DNA from: Streptomyces echinatus
Lineage (GTDB): Bacteria > Actinomycetota > Actinomycetes > Streptomycetales > Streptomycetaceae
Reading direction: 5' to 3'
DNA length: 64,000 nucleotides
NCBI RefSeq assembly: GCF_014203595.1
Contig: NZ_JACHJK010000017.1
Location: 112,102 to 176,101 of the forward strand
Shown one piece after another: positions 55,650 to 64,000 of this stretch; within the stretch, counting starts at the first letter, position 1; each line of letters opens with the position of its first letter. Both the position numbers and the translations under genes were made by a program. The notes beneath the pieces are model-generated. The model saw only the letters and a list, made by a program, of their open reading frames with translations. It was not told the origin of the DNA and made no database searches.

Positions 55650-58013
55650 TCAGCCCAGCCCCCGCACACGCACCGGGTAGGGCGGCTCCGTCACGCCGTC
55701 CTCACCCTCCCGGGTGACCACCACCCGGGCGCCCTGCCGGCGGGCGACGTAGCGCTCGATCTCCGGCTCGTCCCACCCGTCGCCCGCGTCCGGCACCACC
55801 AGACCGCCCCCGGTCCGCCCGCGCGCGGGCGCCCACACCTCCAGCTCCAGCCCCCCGTCGGCGCCGCGCACGGGCAGCACCGCCCCCGCGCGCGCGAGCA
55901 CCGGTATCCGGGACAGCGGGGCGTCCACGACCACCCGCGCCGGCCCCTCGTACGCCTTCTCCGTCACCGTGTGGTACCAGCGGCCCCGCGGCAGCTGCAC
56001 CGTCCGCCGCTCGGCACCCGGGTCAAGGACCGGCGCCACCAGGAGACTGTCGCCCAGCAGAAACGTGTCCTCACTGTCGCGCAGAGCCCGGTCCTCCGGC
56101 GCCCCCCACCACGACGGCCGCACATAGGGCGCGCCCGTCCGCCGGGCCAGATGCGCCAGCGTCACGAAGTACGGCAGCAGCCGCCGGCGTTCCAGCAGCG
56201 CCACGCGCGCGTGCTCCAGAACCTCGGCACCGAACTCCCAGGGCTCCCTGCGCCCCGCCCGCAGACTCGCGTGCGTCCGGAACAGCGGCAGATACGCGCC
56301 CAGCTGGAACCAGCGCAGATACAGCTCCGGTGACGGACTGCCGTCGAAACCACCCACGTCCGGACCCGAGTACGGCACCCCGCACAGTCCGAGCCCCAGC
56401 ACCAGCGACAACGACGCCCGCAGCCCCGGCCAGCCCGTCGCCACGTCCCCCGACCAGGTGCCCCCGTACCGCTGCAGCCCCGCCCAGCCCGCGCGGGAGA
56501 ACACGAAGGGCCGCTCCCCGGGCACCAGCTCACGCAACCCTTCGCAGGCCGCCCGGGCCATGCACAGCGCATACACGTTGTGCGCCTCCCGGTGGTCACC
56601 GCCGTGCCCCTCCAAGGCGTGCCGGGCCGAACGCGGCAGCGTCGACTCACCGAACGCGCTGAACGACGTCGGCTCGTTCATGTCGTGCCAGAACCCCGCG
56701 AAGCCCTGCCGCAGCCGCTCCTCGTAGAGCCCGCCCCACCACGCCCGCACACGCGCGTCCGTGAAATCCGGGAACACCGACTCGCCGGCCCACACGACAC
56801 CCCGCACCGCACGGCCCTGCGCGTCCCGCACGAACGCGTCCACGGCCGAACCACTCTCGAAGACGGCGTCGCCCGGCGTCGCCCGCACCGCCGGATCGAC
56901 GATCGACACCAGCCGGATCCCGTCCCGGCGCAGCTCCTCCGCCAGCACCGGCAGCTTGGGGAAACGCTCCTCGTCGACGGTGAACACCCGGTGGTCGTCG
57001 TAGTGATCGATGTCGAGGTGCACGGCGTCCAGCGGCAGCCCACGCTCCTGGTAGCCCGCGATGATCCGGCGCACCTCCTGCTCACTGCCGAAACCCCACC
57101 GCGCGTGATGGTGCCCCAGCGCCCACGCCGGCGGCAGCGCGGGCGCACCGGTCAGCGAGGCCCACGTGTGCAGCACGCGCGCGGGAGTGCCGACCATCAC
57201 CCAGCAGCGCAGCGGACCGCCGTCCATGCGCACCTCGCAGCGCCCCGCCCGGTCGTGCCCGGAGCCGGCCCCCTCCGCGCCCTCCCGCAAGACCACCGTG
57301 CCGTCCCAGGTGGTGTCGTGGAACACCAGATGCGTGCCCGCGTCAGCCACCACCACCTGCACCGGCATCGTCAGATACAGCGGATCTTCACCGGGGCCGA
57401 ACGCACGGCCGGGATCGGTGTTCCACAGCCGGTACCCGCCGTCGCGCAGCCGGGGACCGGACGCGCGCCCGCCCAGGCCGAAGAACCGGGCGTCCGCCGC
57501 CACCTCCGACCGCTGCAACCACCGCCCCGGACCCCCGCCGACCGGCTCCCACCAGCGTGGCGGCAGATCCCGCCGCAGCGTCACCCCGCCCGGCGTGCAC
57601 ACCTGCACCGCGCCGTGCCGCGACACGACGACCGTCACCCGCTCGGCCACCACCCGCCAGCCGCCGTCCTTGTCCGGCTCCAGCACCGCCCGCGGATCCG
57701 GCTCGGGACCACTACTGCCCGCGAGGGCGTACGACGGCCGCGCACCCGCCCCGTCCCACCCCCAGAAGACCGCCCCGTTCACCGCCACGACGATCCGCAG
57801 CTCGGAGCGGCTGAACCGGATCAGACCACCACCCGGACCGGGCTCCACGCCCTGCACCTGCCCCGGCACCCGGGCCCGCTCGGGTCCACGGCGCGGCAGC
57901 CCCGCGGCGTCGAGACGCCTCCTGCGCCACGCCGCCCGGACGGTACGCAACCCCCGAGCCGCCCTCCCCGAACCGACCACACTCACCGAACGCACCAGGT
58001 CACGACCGTCCAT
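55650..58013 (-). CDS. Glycoside hydrolase family 31 (alpha-glucosidase-like)
   Basis: A 787-residue GH31 enzyme. The catalytic domain shows the nucleophile Asp in GFWHDMNEP and the acid/base Asp in GTWSGDVATGW, with LDIDHYDDHRVFTVDEERFP and GVPYSGPDVGGFDG. A beta-sandwich precedes it (residues about 60-270) and C-terminal beta domains follow. No signal peptide is obvious, so probably cytoplasmic, cleaving alpha-glucosides such as maltose or isomaltose-type sugars. I take ATG 58011-58013 with AGGGTGAG as ribosome site; GTG at 58022 would add three residues. It lies 10 nt from the convergent NUDIX gene. Confidence 0.9.
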   Translation of the reverse strand: MDGRDLVRSVSVVGSGRAARGLRTVRAAWRRRRLDAAGLPRRGPERARVPGQVQGVEPGPGGGLIRFSRSELRIVVAVNGAVFWGWDGAGARPSYALAGSSGPEPDPRAVLEPDKDGGWRVVAERVTVVVSRHGAVQVCTPGGVTLRRDLPPRWWEPVGGGPGRWLQRSEVAADARFFGLGGRASGPRLRDGGYRLWNTDPGRAFGPGEDPLYLTMPVQVVVADAGTHLVFHDTTWDGTVVLREGAEGAGSGHDRAGRCEVRMDGGPLRCWVMVGTPARVLHTWASLTGAPALPPAWALGHHHARWGFGSEQEVRRIIAGYQERGLPLDAVHLDIDHYDDHRVFTVDEERFPKLPVLAEELRRDGIRLVSIVDPAVRATPGDAVFESGSAVDAFVRDAQGRAVRGVVWAGESVFPDFTDARVRAWWGGLYEERLRQGFAGFWHDMNEPTSFSAFGESTLPRSARHALEGHGGDHREAHNVYALCMARAACEGLRELVPGERPFVFSRAGWAGLQRYGGTWSGDVATGWPGLRASLSLVLGLGLCGVPYSGPDVGGFDGSPSPELYLRWFQLGAYLPLFRTHASLRAGRREPWEFGAEVLEHARVALLERRRLLPYFVTLAHLARRTGAPYVRPSWWGAPEDRALRDSEDTFLLGDSLLVAPVLDPGAERRTVQLPRGRWYHTVTEKAYEGPARVVVDAPLSRIPVLARAGAVLPVRGADGGLELEVWAPARGRTGGGLVVPDAGDGWDEPEIERYVARRQGARVVVTREGEDGVTEPPYPVRVRGLG

Positions 58014-58226
58014 GCTGCTCACCCTGCCACCGAGCGCCCCGCGCGCGCGTGTCGTTCAACTGCCGTTCACCCATGCCGCGACCACATCTTCATGACGTGG
58101 ACTATGTGGGGCGCACCCTGGTGTAGAAGTCGATCACATGGCATCGTCCCTGTCAGCCGCGTCACGCGCACACCCCAGCCCGTGCGCGGACCGACGCCCA
58201 CGACGCGCACAGCCCGGGAGCCTCCC

Positions 58227-60194
58227 ATGTCGACCGCGAACCCCCAGCCGCTCTGGCAGCCTGATCCCGAGAGGATCGCCCAGGCCCGCATCACCCAGTT
58301 CCAGGCATGGGCCGCCGAGCACCACGGAGCCCCGGCCGAGGGCGGCTACCCGGCCCTGCACCGGTGGTCCGTCGACCAGCTGGACACCTTCTGGGAAGCC
58401 GTCACCGAGTGGTTCGACGTGCGCTTCTCGACGCCCTACGCGCGCGTGCTCGGCGACCGTGCCATGCCCGGTGCCCAGTGGTTCCCCGGCGCCACCCTCA
58501 ACTACGCCGAGCACGCCCTGCGCGCCGCGGCCGACCGCGCCGACGAACCCGCCCTGCTGTACGTGGACGAGTCCCACGAGCCGCGCCCGGTGACCTGGGC
58601 CGAGCTCCGCCGCCAGGTCGGCTCCCTCGCCGCCGAACTCCGCGCGCTCGGCGTACGCCCCGGCGACCGCGTCAGCGGCTACCTCCCGAACATCCCCCAG
58701 GCCGTCGTCGCCCTCCTCGCCACGGCCGCCGTCGGCGCCGTCTGGACCTCCTGCGCCCCCGACTTCGGCGCCCGCAGCGTCCTCGACCGCTTCCAGCAGG
58801 TCGAACCCGTCGTCCTGTTCACCGTCGACGGCTACCGCTACGGCGGAAAGGAGCACGACCGCCGCGAGACCGTCGCCGAGCTGCGCCGCGAGCTGCCCAC
58901 CCTGCGCGCCGTCGTCCACATCTCGCTGCTGGGCACCCAGGCCCCCGAGGGCGCCCTGGAATGGTCGGCACTGACGGCCGGCACCGCCGAGCCGGTCTAC
59001 GAACAGGTGCCCTTCGACCACCCGCTGTGGGTGCTGTACTCCTCCGGCACGACCGGCCTGCCCAAGGCCATCGTCCAGTCGCAGGGCGGCATCCTCGTCG
59101 AACACCTCAAGCAGCTCGGCCTGCACTGCGACCTCGGCCCCGAGGACCGTTTCTTCTGGTACACCTCGACCGGCTGGATGATGTGGAACTTCCTCGTCTC
59201 CGGCCTGCTCACGGGCACCACGGTCGTCCTCTACGACGGCAGCCCCGGCTACCCGGACACGGGTGCCCAGTGGCGGATCGCCGAACGCACCGGAGCCACC
59301 CTCTACGGCACCTCCGCCGCCTACGTCATGGCCTGCCGCAAAGCCGACGTCCACCCCACCCGCGACCACGACCTGTCCTCCGTGAAGTGCGTGGCCACCA
59401 CCGGCTCCCCGCTGCCGCCGGACGGCTTCCGCTGGCTGCACGACGAGGTCCGGGACGACCTGTGGATCGCCTCCGTCAGCGGCGGCACCGACGTCTGCTC
59501 CTGCTTCGCCGGCGGCGTACCGACACTGCCGGTGTACACCGGCGAACTCCAGGCCCCCAGCCTCGGCACCGACCTGCAGTCCTGGGACCCCAGCGGCCGC
59601 CCCCTCATCGACGAGGTCGGGGAACTGGTCGTCACCAACCCCATGCCGTCCATGCCGATCCACTTCTGGAACGACCCCGACGGCAGCCGCTACCACGACA
59701 GCTACTTCGACACCTACCCCGCTGTCTGGCGCCACGGCGACTGGATCACCCTCACCTCACGCGGCACCGTGATCATCCACGGCCGCTCCGACTCCACCCT
59801 CAACCGGCAGGGCGTCCGCATGGGCTCGGCCGACATCTACGAGGTCGTCGAGCGCCTGCCCGAGATCAAGGAATCCCTGGTCATCGGCATCGAACAGCCC
59901 GACGGCGGCTACTGGATGCCGCTGTTCGTGCACCTCGCACCGGGCGCCGTCCTGGACGAGACACTCCTGGACCGCGTGAAGCGGGCCATCCGCGAACAGC
60001 TCTCGCCCCGACACGTCCCGGACGAGATCATCGAAGTCCCCGGGATCCCGCACACCCTCACCGGCAAGCGCATCGAGGTCCCGGTCAAGCGACTCCTGCA
60101 GGGCACCCCCCTGGAAAAGGCGGTCAACCCCGGCTCCATCGACAACCTCGCGCTGCTCGACTACTACGAGGAACTGGCCCGCAAGCGCGCCTGA
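58227..60194 (+). CDS. Acetoacetyl-CoA synthetase
   Basis: A 655-residue ANL-superfamily acyl-CoA ligase of the acetoacetate-CoA ligase type, activating acetoacetate with ATP and CoA. The P-loop is YSSGTTGLPKAIVQSQGG; FWYTSTGWMMWNFLVSGL is typical of acetoacetyl-CoA synthetase, and the C-terminal hinge and lysine region is RSDSTLNRQGVRMGSADIYEVV then HTLTGKRIEVPVKRLLQG. The N-terminal ACAS-type helix (WQPDPERIAQARITQFQAW) starts right after the Met. ATG with GGGAG. The gene stands alone, divergent from GH31. Allows use of ketone-body or polymer-derived acetoacetate. Confidence 0.93.
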   Translation: MSTANPQPLWQPDPERIAQARITQFQAWAAEHHGAPAEGGYPALHRWSVDQLDTFWEAVTEWFDVRFSTPYARVLGDRAMPGAQWFPGATLNYAEHALRAAADRADEPALLYVDESHEPRPVTWAELRRQVGSLAAELRALGVRPGDRVSGYLPNIPQAVVALLATAAVGAVWTSCAPDFGARSVLDRFQQVEPVVLFTVDGYRYGGKEHDRRETVAELRRELPTLRAVVHISLLGTQAPEGALEWSALTAGTAEPVYEQVPFDHPLWVLYSSGTTGLPKAIVQSQGGILVEHLKQLGLHCDLGPEDRFFWYTSTGWMMWNFLVSGLLTGTTVVLYDGSPGYPDTGAQWRIAERTGATLYGTSAAYVMACRKADVHPTRDHDLSSVKCVATTGSPLPPDGFRWLHDEVRDDLWIASVSGGTDVCSCFAGGVPTLPVYTGELQAPSLGTDLQSWDPSGRPLIDEVGELVVTNPMPSMPIHFWNDPDGSRYHDSYFDTYPAVWRHGDWITLTSRGTVIIHGRSDSTLNRQGVRMGSADIYEVVERLPEIKESLVIGIEQPDGGYWMPLFVHLAPGAVLDETLLDRVKRAIREQLSPRHVPDEIIEVPGIPHTLTGKRIEVPVKRLLQGTPLEKAVNPGSIDNLALLDYYEELARKRA

Positions 60195-60403
60195 CACACC
60201 GGACGACAACCCTCCGCACACGGTCCCGGACCCGCTTCACCCGGCAGCGGTGTCCGGCACCGCGTCCGCGGTTCGCCCTCACAACGCTGTGACCTGCGCA
60301 GTCAGATATTCACCCCCCGCACGGTGACCGCCGGCGGACGGCCATTGTCAGTGCCACCGATTACGGTGAGTGAGCATTGATCGTCCGCGCATTGGGGGAA
60401 AAC

Positions 60404-61297
60404 ATGGCGCACACCGACCACCAGACCATGCGACGCGTCCTGCGCCGCGAGATCGCCGGCACCATCGGCGTGCTCACCGACGACCACGACTTCCGCGCCA
60501 TGCGGCGCTACCGCAGCTTCACCTTCGACGATCACACGACCTATCTCCGGCAACTGGAGACGGTCCTCAGGGCCCGCGCGGCCGAGGGCACCCACACCAC
60601 GCTCGCCCTGTTCGACCCCGAGGACTACGCGGCATACTGCGCGGACACCGGCCTCGACCCGGAGGCCCCGGCCAGCCGCACCCGGTTCACCGCGGAACTC
60701 GCCGCCACCGGCTGCACCATCCCCTACGACGGCCGCCCGCTCGCCGTACTCCTGCCCGCGCTCGTGGACGAGGCGGTACGCCAGGCCACCTGGGAATACG
60801 CCACCACCCTTCTGACCCGCCTCGGCCCCTGCCCGACCTGCGGCGAGGACATCGGCAGGGCAGCCTTCACCCGCGCCTCCAGCCTCCTGCTACGCATCCT
60901 CGACACCGCCCCGCCCGGCGCCCGGCACCTCGTCTGCACGGTCTCCGGGCCACCGGAGACCCTCGTCTCCGTCCTCCACGGCGACCAGGAGCTCCACGGC
61001 CCGACCCACCTGGACGAGGCCGAAGCCCTTGAGTTCACGAGCGTGCTGGCCCTCGGCCTGGCCACCCGCAGCCCCGGCGGACTCGTCATGCGCATCAGCG
61101 CCGCCGGCACGGCCGACCGCGTCCACGGCTGGCGACTGCGCGGTGGCGCCCTCGAACCGCTGACGGCGTCCGAAGTCTTCGACGCCTACTGCACCGACGC
61201 CGAATCCGGCGAGCCCATCCCACCGGAGCCCGGCGTCGACTACCGCGAGCCGCCCGACCTCGGGGACGAGAGCACGGCACCGGACCACCGCCACTAG
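60404..61297 (+). CDS. Conserved hypothetical protein
   Basis: A 297-residue soluble protein without a recognised domain. The N-terminus starts MAHTDHQTMRRVLRREIAGTIGVLTDDHDFRAMRRYRSF. A CPTCGEDIG (CxxC) turn lies at about residues 145-153. The C-terminus is acidic and Pro-rich. The pattern resembles Streptomyces hypothetical proteins with alternating helices; no catalytic motif. I chose ATG 60404 because GGGGGAA stands just before it; spacing is short. Function unknown. It converges with ptsI over a small hairpin. Confidence 0.7.
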   Translation: MAHTDHQTMRRVLRREIAGTIGVLTDDHDFRAMRRYRSFTFDDHTTYLRQLETVLRARAAEGTHTTLALFDPEDYAAYCADTGLDPEAPASRTRFTAELAATGCTIPYDGRPLAVLLPALVDEAVRQATWEYATTLLTRLGPCPTCGEDIGRAAFTRASSLLLRILDTAPPGARHLVCTVSGPPETLVSVLHGDQELHGPTHLDEAEALEFTSVLALGLATRSPGGLVMRISAAGTADRVHGWRLRGGALEPLTASEVFDAYCTDAESGEPIPPEPGVDYREPPDLGDESTAPDHRH

Positions 61298-61322
61298 CCC
61301 CGGACCACGGCCCGGAACACAC

Positions 61323-61356
61323 CAGGGGCGCCCCGCCCGAAGGCAGGACGCCCCTG
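61323..61356. terminator. Terminator between the hypothetical gene and ptsI
   Basis: 8-bp stem CAGGGGCG/CGCCCCTG (61323-61330 with 61349-61356) around an 18-nt apical region that can pair further. It lies between two convergent genes. No T-run. Confidence 0.55.
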
Positions 61357-61388
61357 AACCGGCACACCCCAGGTGCCGCCGGTACGGC

Positions 61389-63059
61389 TTACTCGCCCGA
61401 CAGCACCGCCTGGGCCGCGCCGCGCGCCTCCTCGGCGCTGTCCGCCGCACGAGCCGCCGCCGCAGCCCGCTCGCACTGCGCCAGCGTGTACTTCGCCAGC
61501 GTGGCGCGGACGTAAGGAATCGACGCCGAACCCATGGAAAGGGAGGTGACACCCAGACCGGTCAGCACACACGCCAGCAGCGGATCGGACGCGGCCTCAC
61601 CGCACACCCCGCAGCTCTTGCCCTCGGCCCTGGCCGCCTCGGCGGACAGCGCGACGAGGTCGAGCAGCGCCGGCTGCCACGGGTCCTGCAGGCGCGACAC
61701 CGCACCCACCTGCCGGTCCGCCGCGAACGTGTACTGCGCGAGGTCGTTGGTCCCCAGCGACAGGAACTCGACCTCCTGCAGGATCGAACGCGCCCGCAGC
61801 GCGGCCGACGGGATCTCGACCATCGCGCCGAACTTGGCCCGCAGCCCCGCCTCGCGGCAGGCGTCCGCGAACGCCTTGGCGTCCCTGCGGTCCGCCACCA
61901 TGGGAGCCATCACCTCGAGGTAGACGGGCAGCCCCTCGGCGGCCTTCGCCAGCGCCGTCAGCTGGGTGCGCAGCACCTCGGGGTGGTCGAGCAGCGTCCG
62001 CAGCCCCCGCACACCCAGCGCGGGATTCGGCTCGTCCGCCGGCGTCAGGAAGTCCAGCGGTTTGTCCGCGCCCGCGTCCAGCACACGCACGACCACACGG
62101 CCCTCGGGGAACGCCTCCAGCACCTGCCGGTAGGCCTCCACCTGCTTCTCCTCGGAAGGAGCGTTCTTGCTGTCGTCCAGGAACAGGAACTCGGTACGGA
62201 ACAGACCGACGCCTTCGGCGCCTGCCGCGACCGCGGCCGGTACGTCCGCCGGCCCGCCCACGTTGGCCAGCAGCGGCATCTTGTGACCGTCCGCGGTCGC
62301 TCCGGGCCCCGTCGCGGCGGCCAGCGCGGCCTTGCGCTCGGCGGCCGCGGCCCGCAGCTGCGCCTTCTTCTCCTCGCCCGGGTTCACGAAGACGTCGCCC
62401 GTGCTGCCGTCCACGGCGATCATCGTGCCCTCGGCCAGCTCACCGGCGCCCGGCAGCGCCACGACGGCCGGCACACCCAGCGCCCGCGCCAGAATGGCAC
62501 TGTGGCTGGTGGGACCACCCTCCTCGGTCACGAAGCCGAGAACCAGCGACGGGTCGAGCAGCGCCGTGTCGGCCGGGGCCAGATCCCGGGCCACGAGGAC
62601 GTAGGGCTGGTCACTGTCCGGTACGCCCGGCATCGGAACGCCCAGCAGCCGGGCGACGATCCGGTTCCGCACGTCGTCGAGGTCGGCCACGCGCCCCGCG
62701 AGGTACTCACCGGCACCGGCCAGCAGCTCCCGGTACGCCGCGAAGGCGTCGTACACGGCACGCTCGGCAGTGCTGCCGACGGCGATCCGGCGGTCCACGT
62801 CCGCCATCAGCTCGGGATCCTGGGCCATCATGGCCTGCGCTTCCAGCACGGCCTGGGCTTCGCCCCCCGCCAGATTGCCGCGCGCCATCAGGTCGGCGGC
62901 CACCGCGTCGACGGCCTGGCGGGCGCGCCCCTGCTCCCGCTCGGCATCCTCGGTGGGGATCTGCTTGGCCGGCGGCTCCAGCACCGCCGTACCCATGTGC
63001 CGAACCTCGCCGATCGCCACGCCATGGCTCACGCCGACGCCTCGCAGCGTTGTCTCCAT
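61389..63059 (-). CDS. ptsI: PTS enzyme I (phosphoenolpyruvate-protein phosphotransferase)
   Basis: A 556-residue enzyme I of the phosphotransferase system, which passes phosphate from PEP to HPr. The phosphorylated residue is H186 in GGPTSHSAILAR. PEP-binding residues include LFRTEFLFLDDS and the C-terminal FGAMVEIPSAAL, SLGTNDLAQYTFAADR and CGVCGEAASDPLL. Length is standard. ATG start with GGGTGAG upstream. It is separated from crr by 78 nt containing a GC-rich hairpin. In S. coelicolor these are SCO1391 and SCO1390, controlled by DasR. Confidence 0.97.
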   Translation of the reverse strand: METTLRGVGVSHGVAIGEVRHMGTAVLEPPAKQIPTEDAEREQGRARQAVDAVAADLMARGNLAGGEAQAVLEAQAMMAQDPELMADVDRRIAVGSTAERAVYDAFAAYRELLAGAGEYLAGRVADLDDVRNRIVARLLGVPMPGVPDSDQPYVLVARDLAPADTALLDPSLVLGFVTEEGGPTSHSAILARALGVPAVVALPGAGELAEGTMIAVDGSTGDVFVNPGEEKKAQLRAAAAERKAALAAATGPGATADGHKMPLLANVGGPADVPAAVAAGAEGVGLFRTEFLFLDDSKNAPSEEKQVEAYRQVLEAFPEGRVVVRVLDAGADKPLDFLTPADEPNPALGVRGLRTLLDHPEVLRTQLTALAKAAEGLPVYLEVMAPMVADRRDAKAFADACREAGLRAKFGAMVEIPSAALRARSILQEVEFLSLGTNDLAQYTFAADRQVGAVSRLQDPWQPALLDLVALSAEAARAEGKSCGVCGEAASDPLLACVLTGLGVTSLSMGSASIPYVRATLAKYTLAQCERAAAAARAADSAEEARGAAQAVLSGE

Positions 63060-63078
63060 CTCACCCGTCTCCGATAGT

Positions 63079-63095
63079 GCGGCGGGTCCCGCCGC
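63079..63095 (-). other. GC hairpin between crr and ptsI
   Basis: GCGGCGGG-T-CCCGCCGC: perfect 8-bp inverted repeat with minimal loop in the 78-bp crr-ptsI gap. It may modulate the amount of downstream ptsI transcript or mRNA stability; a weak terminator is possible. Confidence 0.4.
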
Positions 63096-63137
63096 CGCGG
63101 TGGTTGTCCTGTTCGCCGCCCTGAGACGGCACTGCCG

Positions 63138-63587
63138 TCAGTTCCAGGAGAAGAGGCTGTCGCCGGCCTTCACGTCACCGCTGTCACGGAGGTCGGAGAG
63201 GGCCTCGGCGGTGGCTTCGAGCGCGACGATCGGGCATACCGGGGATTTGCCGGCGGCCTCGACGGCGGCGGGGTCCCATCGCACGACGGCTTGGCCGCGG
63301 GTGACGGTGTCCCCCTTGTGGACGAGCAGCTCGAAGCCCTCGCCGTTGAGCTGCACCGTGTCGATGCCGAGGTGGGTGAGCACGCCGTGCCCGCTGTCGT
63401 CGACCACGACGAACGCGTGCGGGTGCAGGGAGACGATGACGCCGTCCACCGGCGACACCGCCTCGGAGGCCTCACGTACGGGGTCGATCGCGGTGCCCGG
63501 GCCGACCATGGCCCCGGAGAAGACAGGATCCGGCACTGCGGCCAGTCCGATGGCCCGTCCGGCGAGCGGGGACGTCACGGTGGTCAT
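63138..63587 (-). CDS. crr: PTS glucose-type IIA component Crr
   Basis: A 149-residue IIA-Glc family protein. The active histidine is H72 in LTHLGIDTV; the partner H57 lies in LHPHAFVV. It receives phosphate from HPr and passes it to membrane IIB/IIC components for sugars such as N-acetylglucosamine. ATG 63585-63587 with GGGAGG. In S. coelicolor Crr is also 149 residues. Same strand and operon as ptsI, with a DasR site upstream. Confidence 0.97.
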   Translation of the reverse strand: MTTVTSPLAGRAIGLAAVPDPVFSGAMVGPGTAIDPVREASEAVSPVDGVIVSLHPHAFVVVDDSGHGVLTHLGIDTVQLNGEGFELLVHKGDTVTRGQAVVRWDPAAVEAAGKSPVCPIVALEATAEALSDLRDSGDVKAGDSLFSWN

Positions 63588-63703
63588 GGGAAGCCTCCCA
63601 GGAGTGGAGCTGCAGGTAGGGCCGTCACTGCCTGTCCCTGACGGCACACTGAGCAGCAGGGTATGTCAAAGGAAGCGGCGGTTCCGTATGGAACCTACCA
63701 GCA

Positions 63704-63719
63704 AGTGGTCTAGACCACC
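63704..63719. promoter_or_regulatory. DasR response element (dre) upstream of crr
   Basis: AGTGGTCTAGACCACC contains the perfect palindrome GTGGTCTAGACCAC and differs from the published dre consensus by one base at the end. It lies 117-132 nt upstream of the crr start. Known from the DasR regulon: crr-ptsI is a direct target, derepressed by glucosamine 6-phosphate. Confidence 0.85.
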
Positions 63720-63731
63720 AACCCACTCGAT

Positions 63732-63761
63732 TTGCACGGTCTCGGAGGCCCCGTGTACAGT
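63732..63761 (+). promoter_or_regulatory. rRNA operon promoter (first recognised)
   Basis: TTGCAC (63732-63737) and TACAGT (63756-63761) with 18-bp spacing on the plus strand, upstream of the rRNA leader. Good match to the Streptomyces principal sigma promoter. It starts 13 nt after the dre site, which faces the other way. Confidence 0.65.
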
Positions 63762-64000
63762 CGTACTCCTGCTTGGGGCGGAGCGACGCGAAAGCGACTC
63801 CACCGAGCAGAATCCAAACTCGTCAGATCCTATCTCGGATCACCTTCTGCATGTCCGCAGTGAGGTGGTCAGGGAGACGGAAAAACCCTGATAGAGTTTG
63901 AAACGCCGAAGGGAAGCCCGGAGGAAAGCCCGAGAGGGTGAGTACAAAGGAAGCGACCGTTCCTTGAGAACTCAACAGCGTGCCAAAAGTCAACGCCAGA
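63762..64000 (+). other. rRNA operon leader (16S upstream region), truncated by window
   Basis: The leader begins at the promoter and includes a second possible -10 TAGAGT (63892-63897), then a GGAAGCCCGGAGGAAAGCCC stretch and the highly conserved leader element with TTGAGAACTCAA (63964-63975) followed by CAGCGTGCCAAAAGTCAACGCCAGA. This sequence stands just before 16S rRNA in Streptomyces and carries the processing/antitermination signals. The 16S gene itself starts beyond 64000. No ORF in this region has a ribosome site. Confidence 0.8.

Noticed and set aside
63648..63960. Possible small ORFs in the crr-rRNA gap
   Set aside because: No ribosome site; the segment is explained by the dre, the rRNA promoters and the leader.

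Overview
The window is high-GC (about 72 percent by eye) actinobacterial chromosome and almost certainly Streptomyces. The indicators are RbpA, a sigma-R type promoter, a mycothiol-dependent formaldehyde dehydrogenase, a Cvn conservon, a DasR site in front of crr-ptsI, many GTGA/ATGA start-stop overlaps and a Streptomyces-type rRNA leader at the right edge. In S. coelicolor rbpA is SCO1421, ptsI SCO1391 and crr SCO1390, so the two ends match one conserved chromosomal neighbourhood. Species cannot be named from the sequence alone.

Left part (1-14 kb): fxsA converges on rbpA over a perfect 17-bp terminator stem. A yczE-glpQ-UMF1 transporter run lies opposite a MocR-type regulator (YczR). Next come a TraB/FtsK-like protein whose P-loop lysine is missing with a small Spd-like membrane protein, an ankyrin protein, a 19-codon leader-peptide-like ORF, a HEAT-repeat protein, and a coupled cassette of two glycosyltransferases and a GDSL hydrolase.

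14-19 kb: a 5-oxoproline module (pxpA, pxpB, pxpC, a DUF1445 hydro-lyase and an MFS transporter) lies opposite a GntR/FCD regulator with a perfect 9-1-9 palindrome between them.

19-26.5 kb: a three-gene set reading kleisin-like, KITE-like and a 1550-residue SMC ATPase. It has the gene order of mukF-mukE-mukB but no adjacent JetD-type nuclease. This is the best candidate for a poorly described system here.

26.5-39.7 kb: a choline/glycine betaine catabolic region on the minus strand: mycothiol formaldehyde dehydrogenase, MBL hydrolase, dimethylglycine/sarcosine oxidase-like flavoprotein, Rieske oxygenase, betaine-aldehyde dehydrogenase, permease and GMC choline oxidase. An IclR regulator follows, then a divergent Rieske ferredoxin and ferredoxin reductase that can feed the oxygenase. 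Two similar 44-bp operator-like sequences sit in front of the formaldehyde dehydrogenase and in front of iclR.

40-48.6 kb: a conservon (cvnA, cvnB, cvnC, cvnD) with a fused HyuA-HyuB/5-oxoprolinase gene lodged between cvnC and cvnD and overlapping cvnD by 20 bp.

48.7-64 kb: glycerol kinase and facilitator, a degenerate EAL-CBS-GGDEF protein, a thiolase/Zn-OB pair, a NUDIX hydrolase, a GH31 glycosidase, acetoacetyl-CoA synthetase, a hypothetical protein, ptsI and crr with a dre site. The start of an rRNA operon leader runs off the window. I saw no tRNA genes, CRISPR arrays or insertion sequences.
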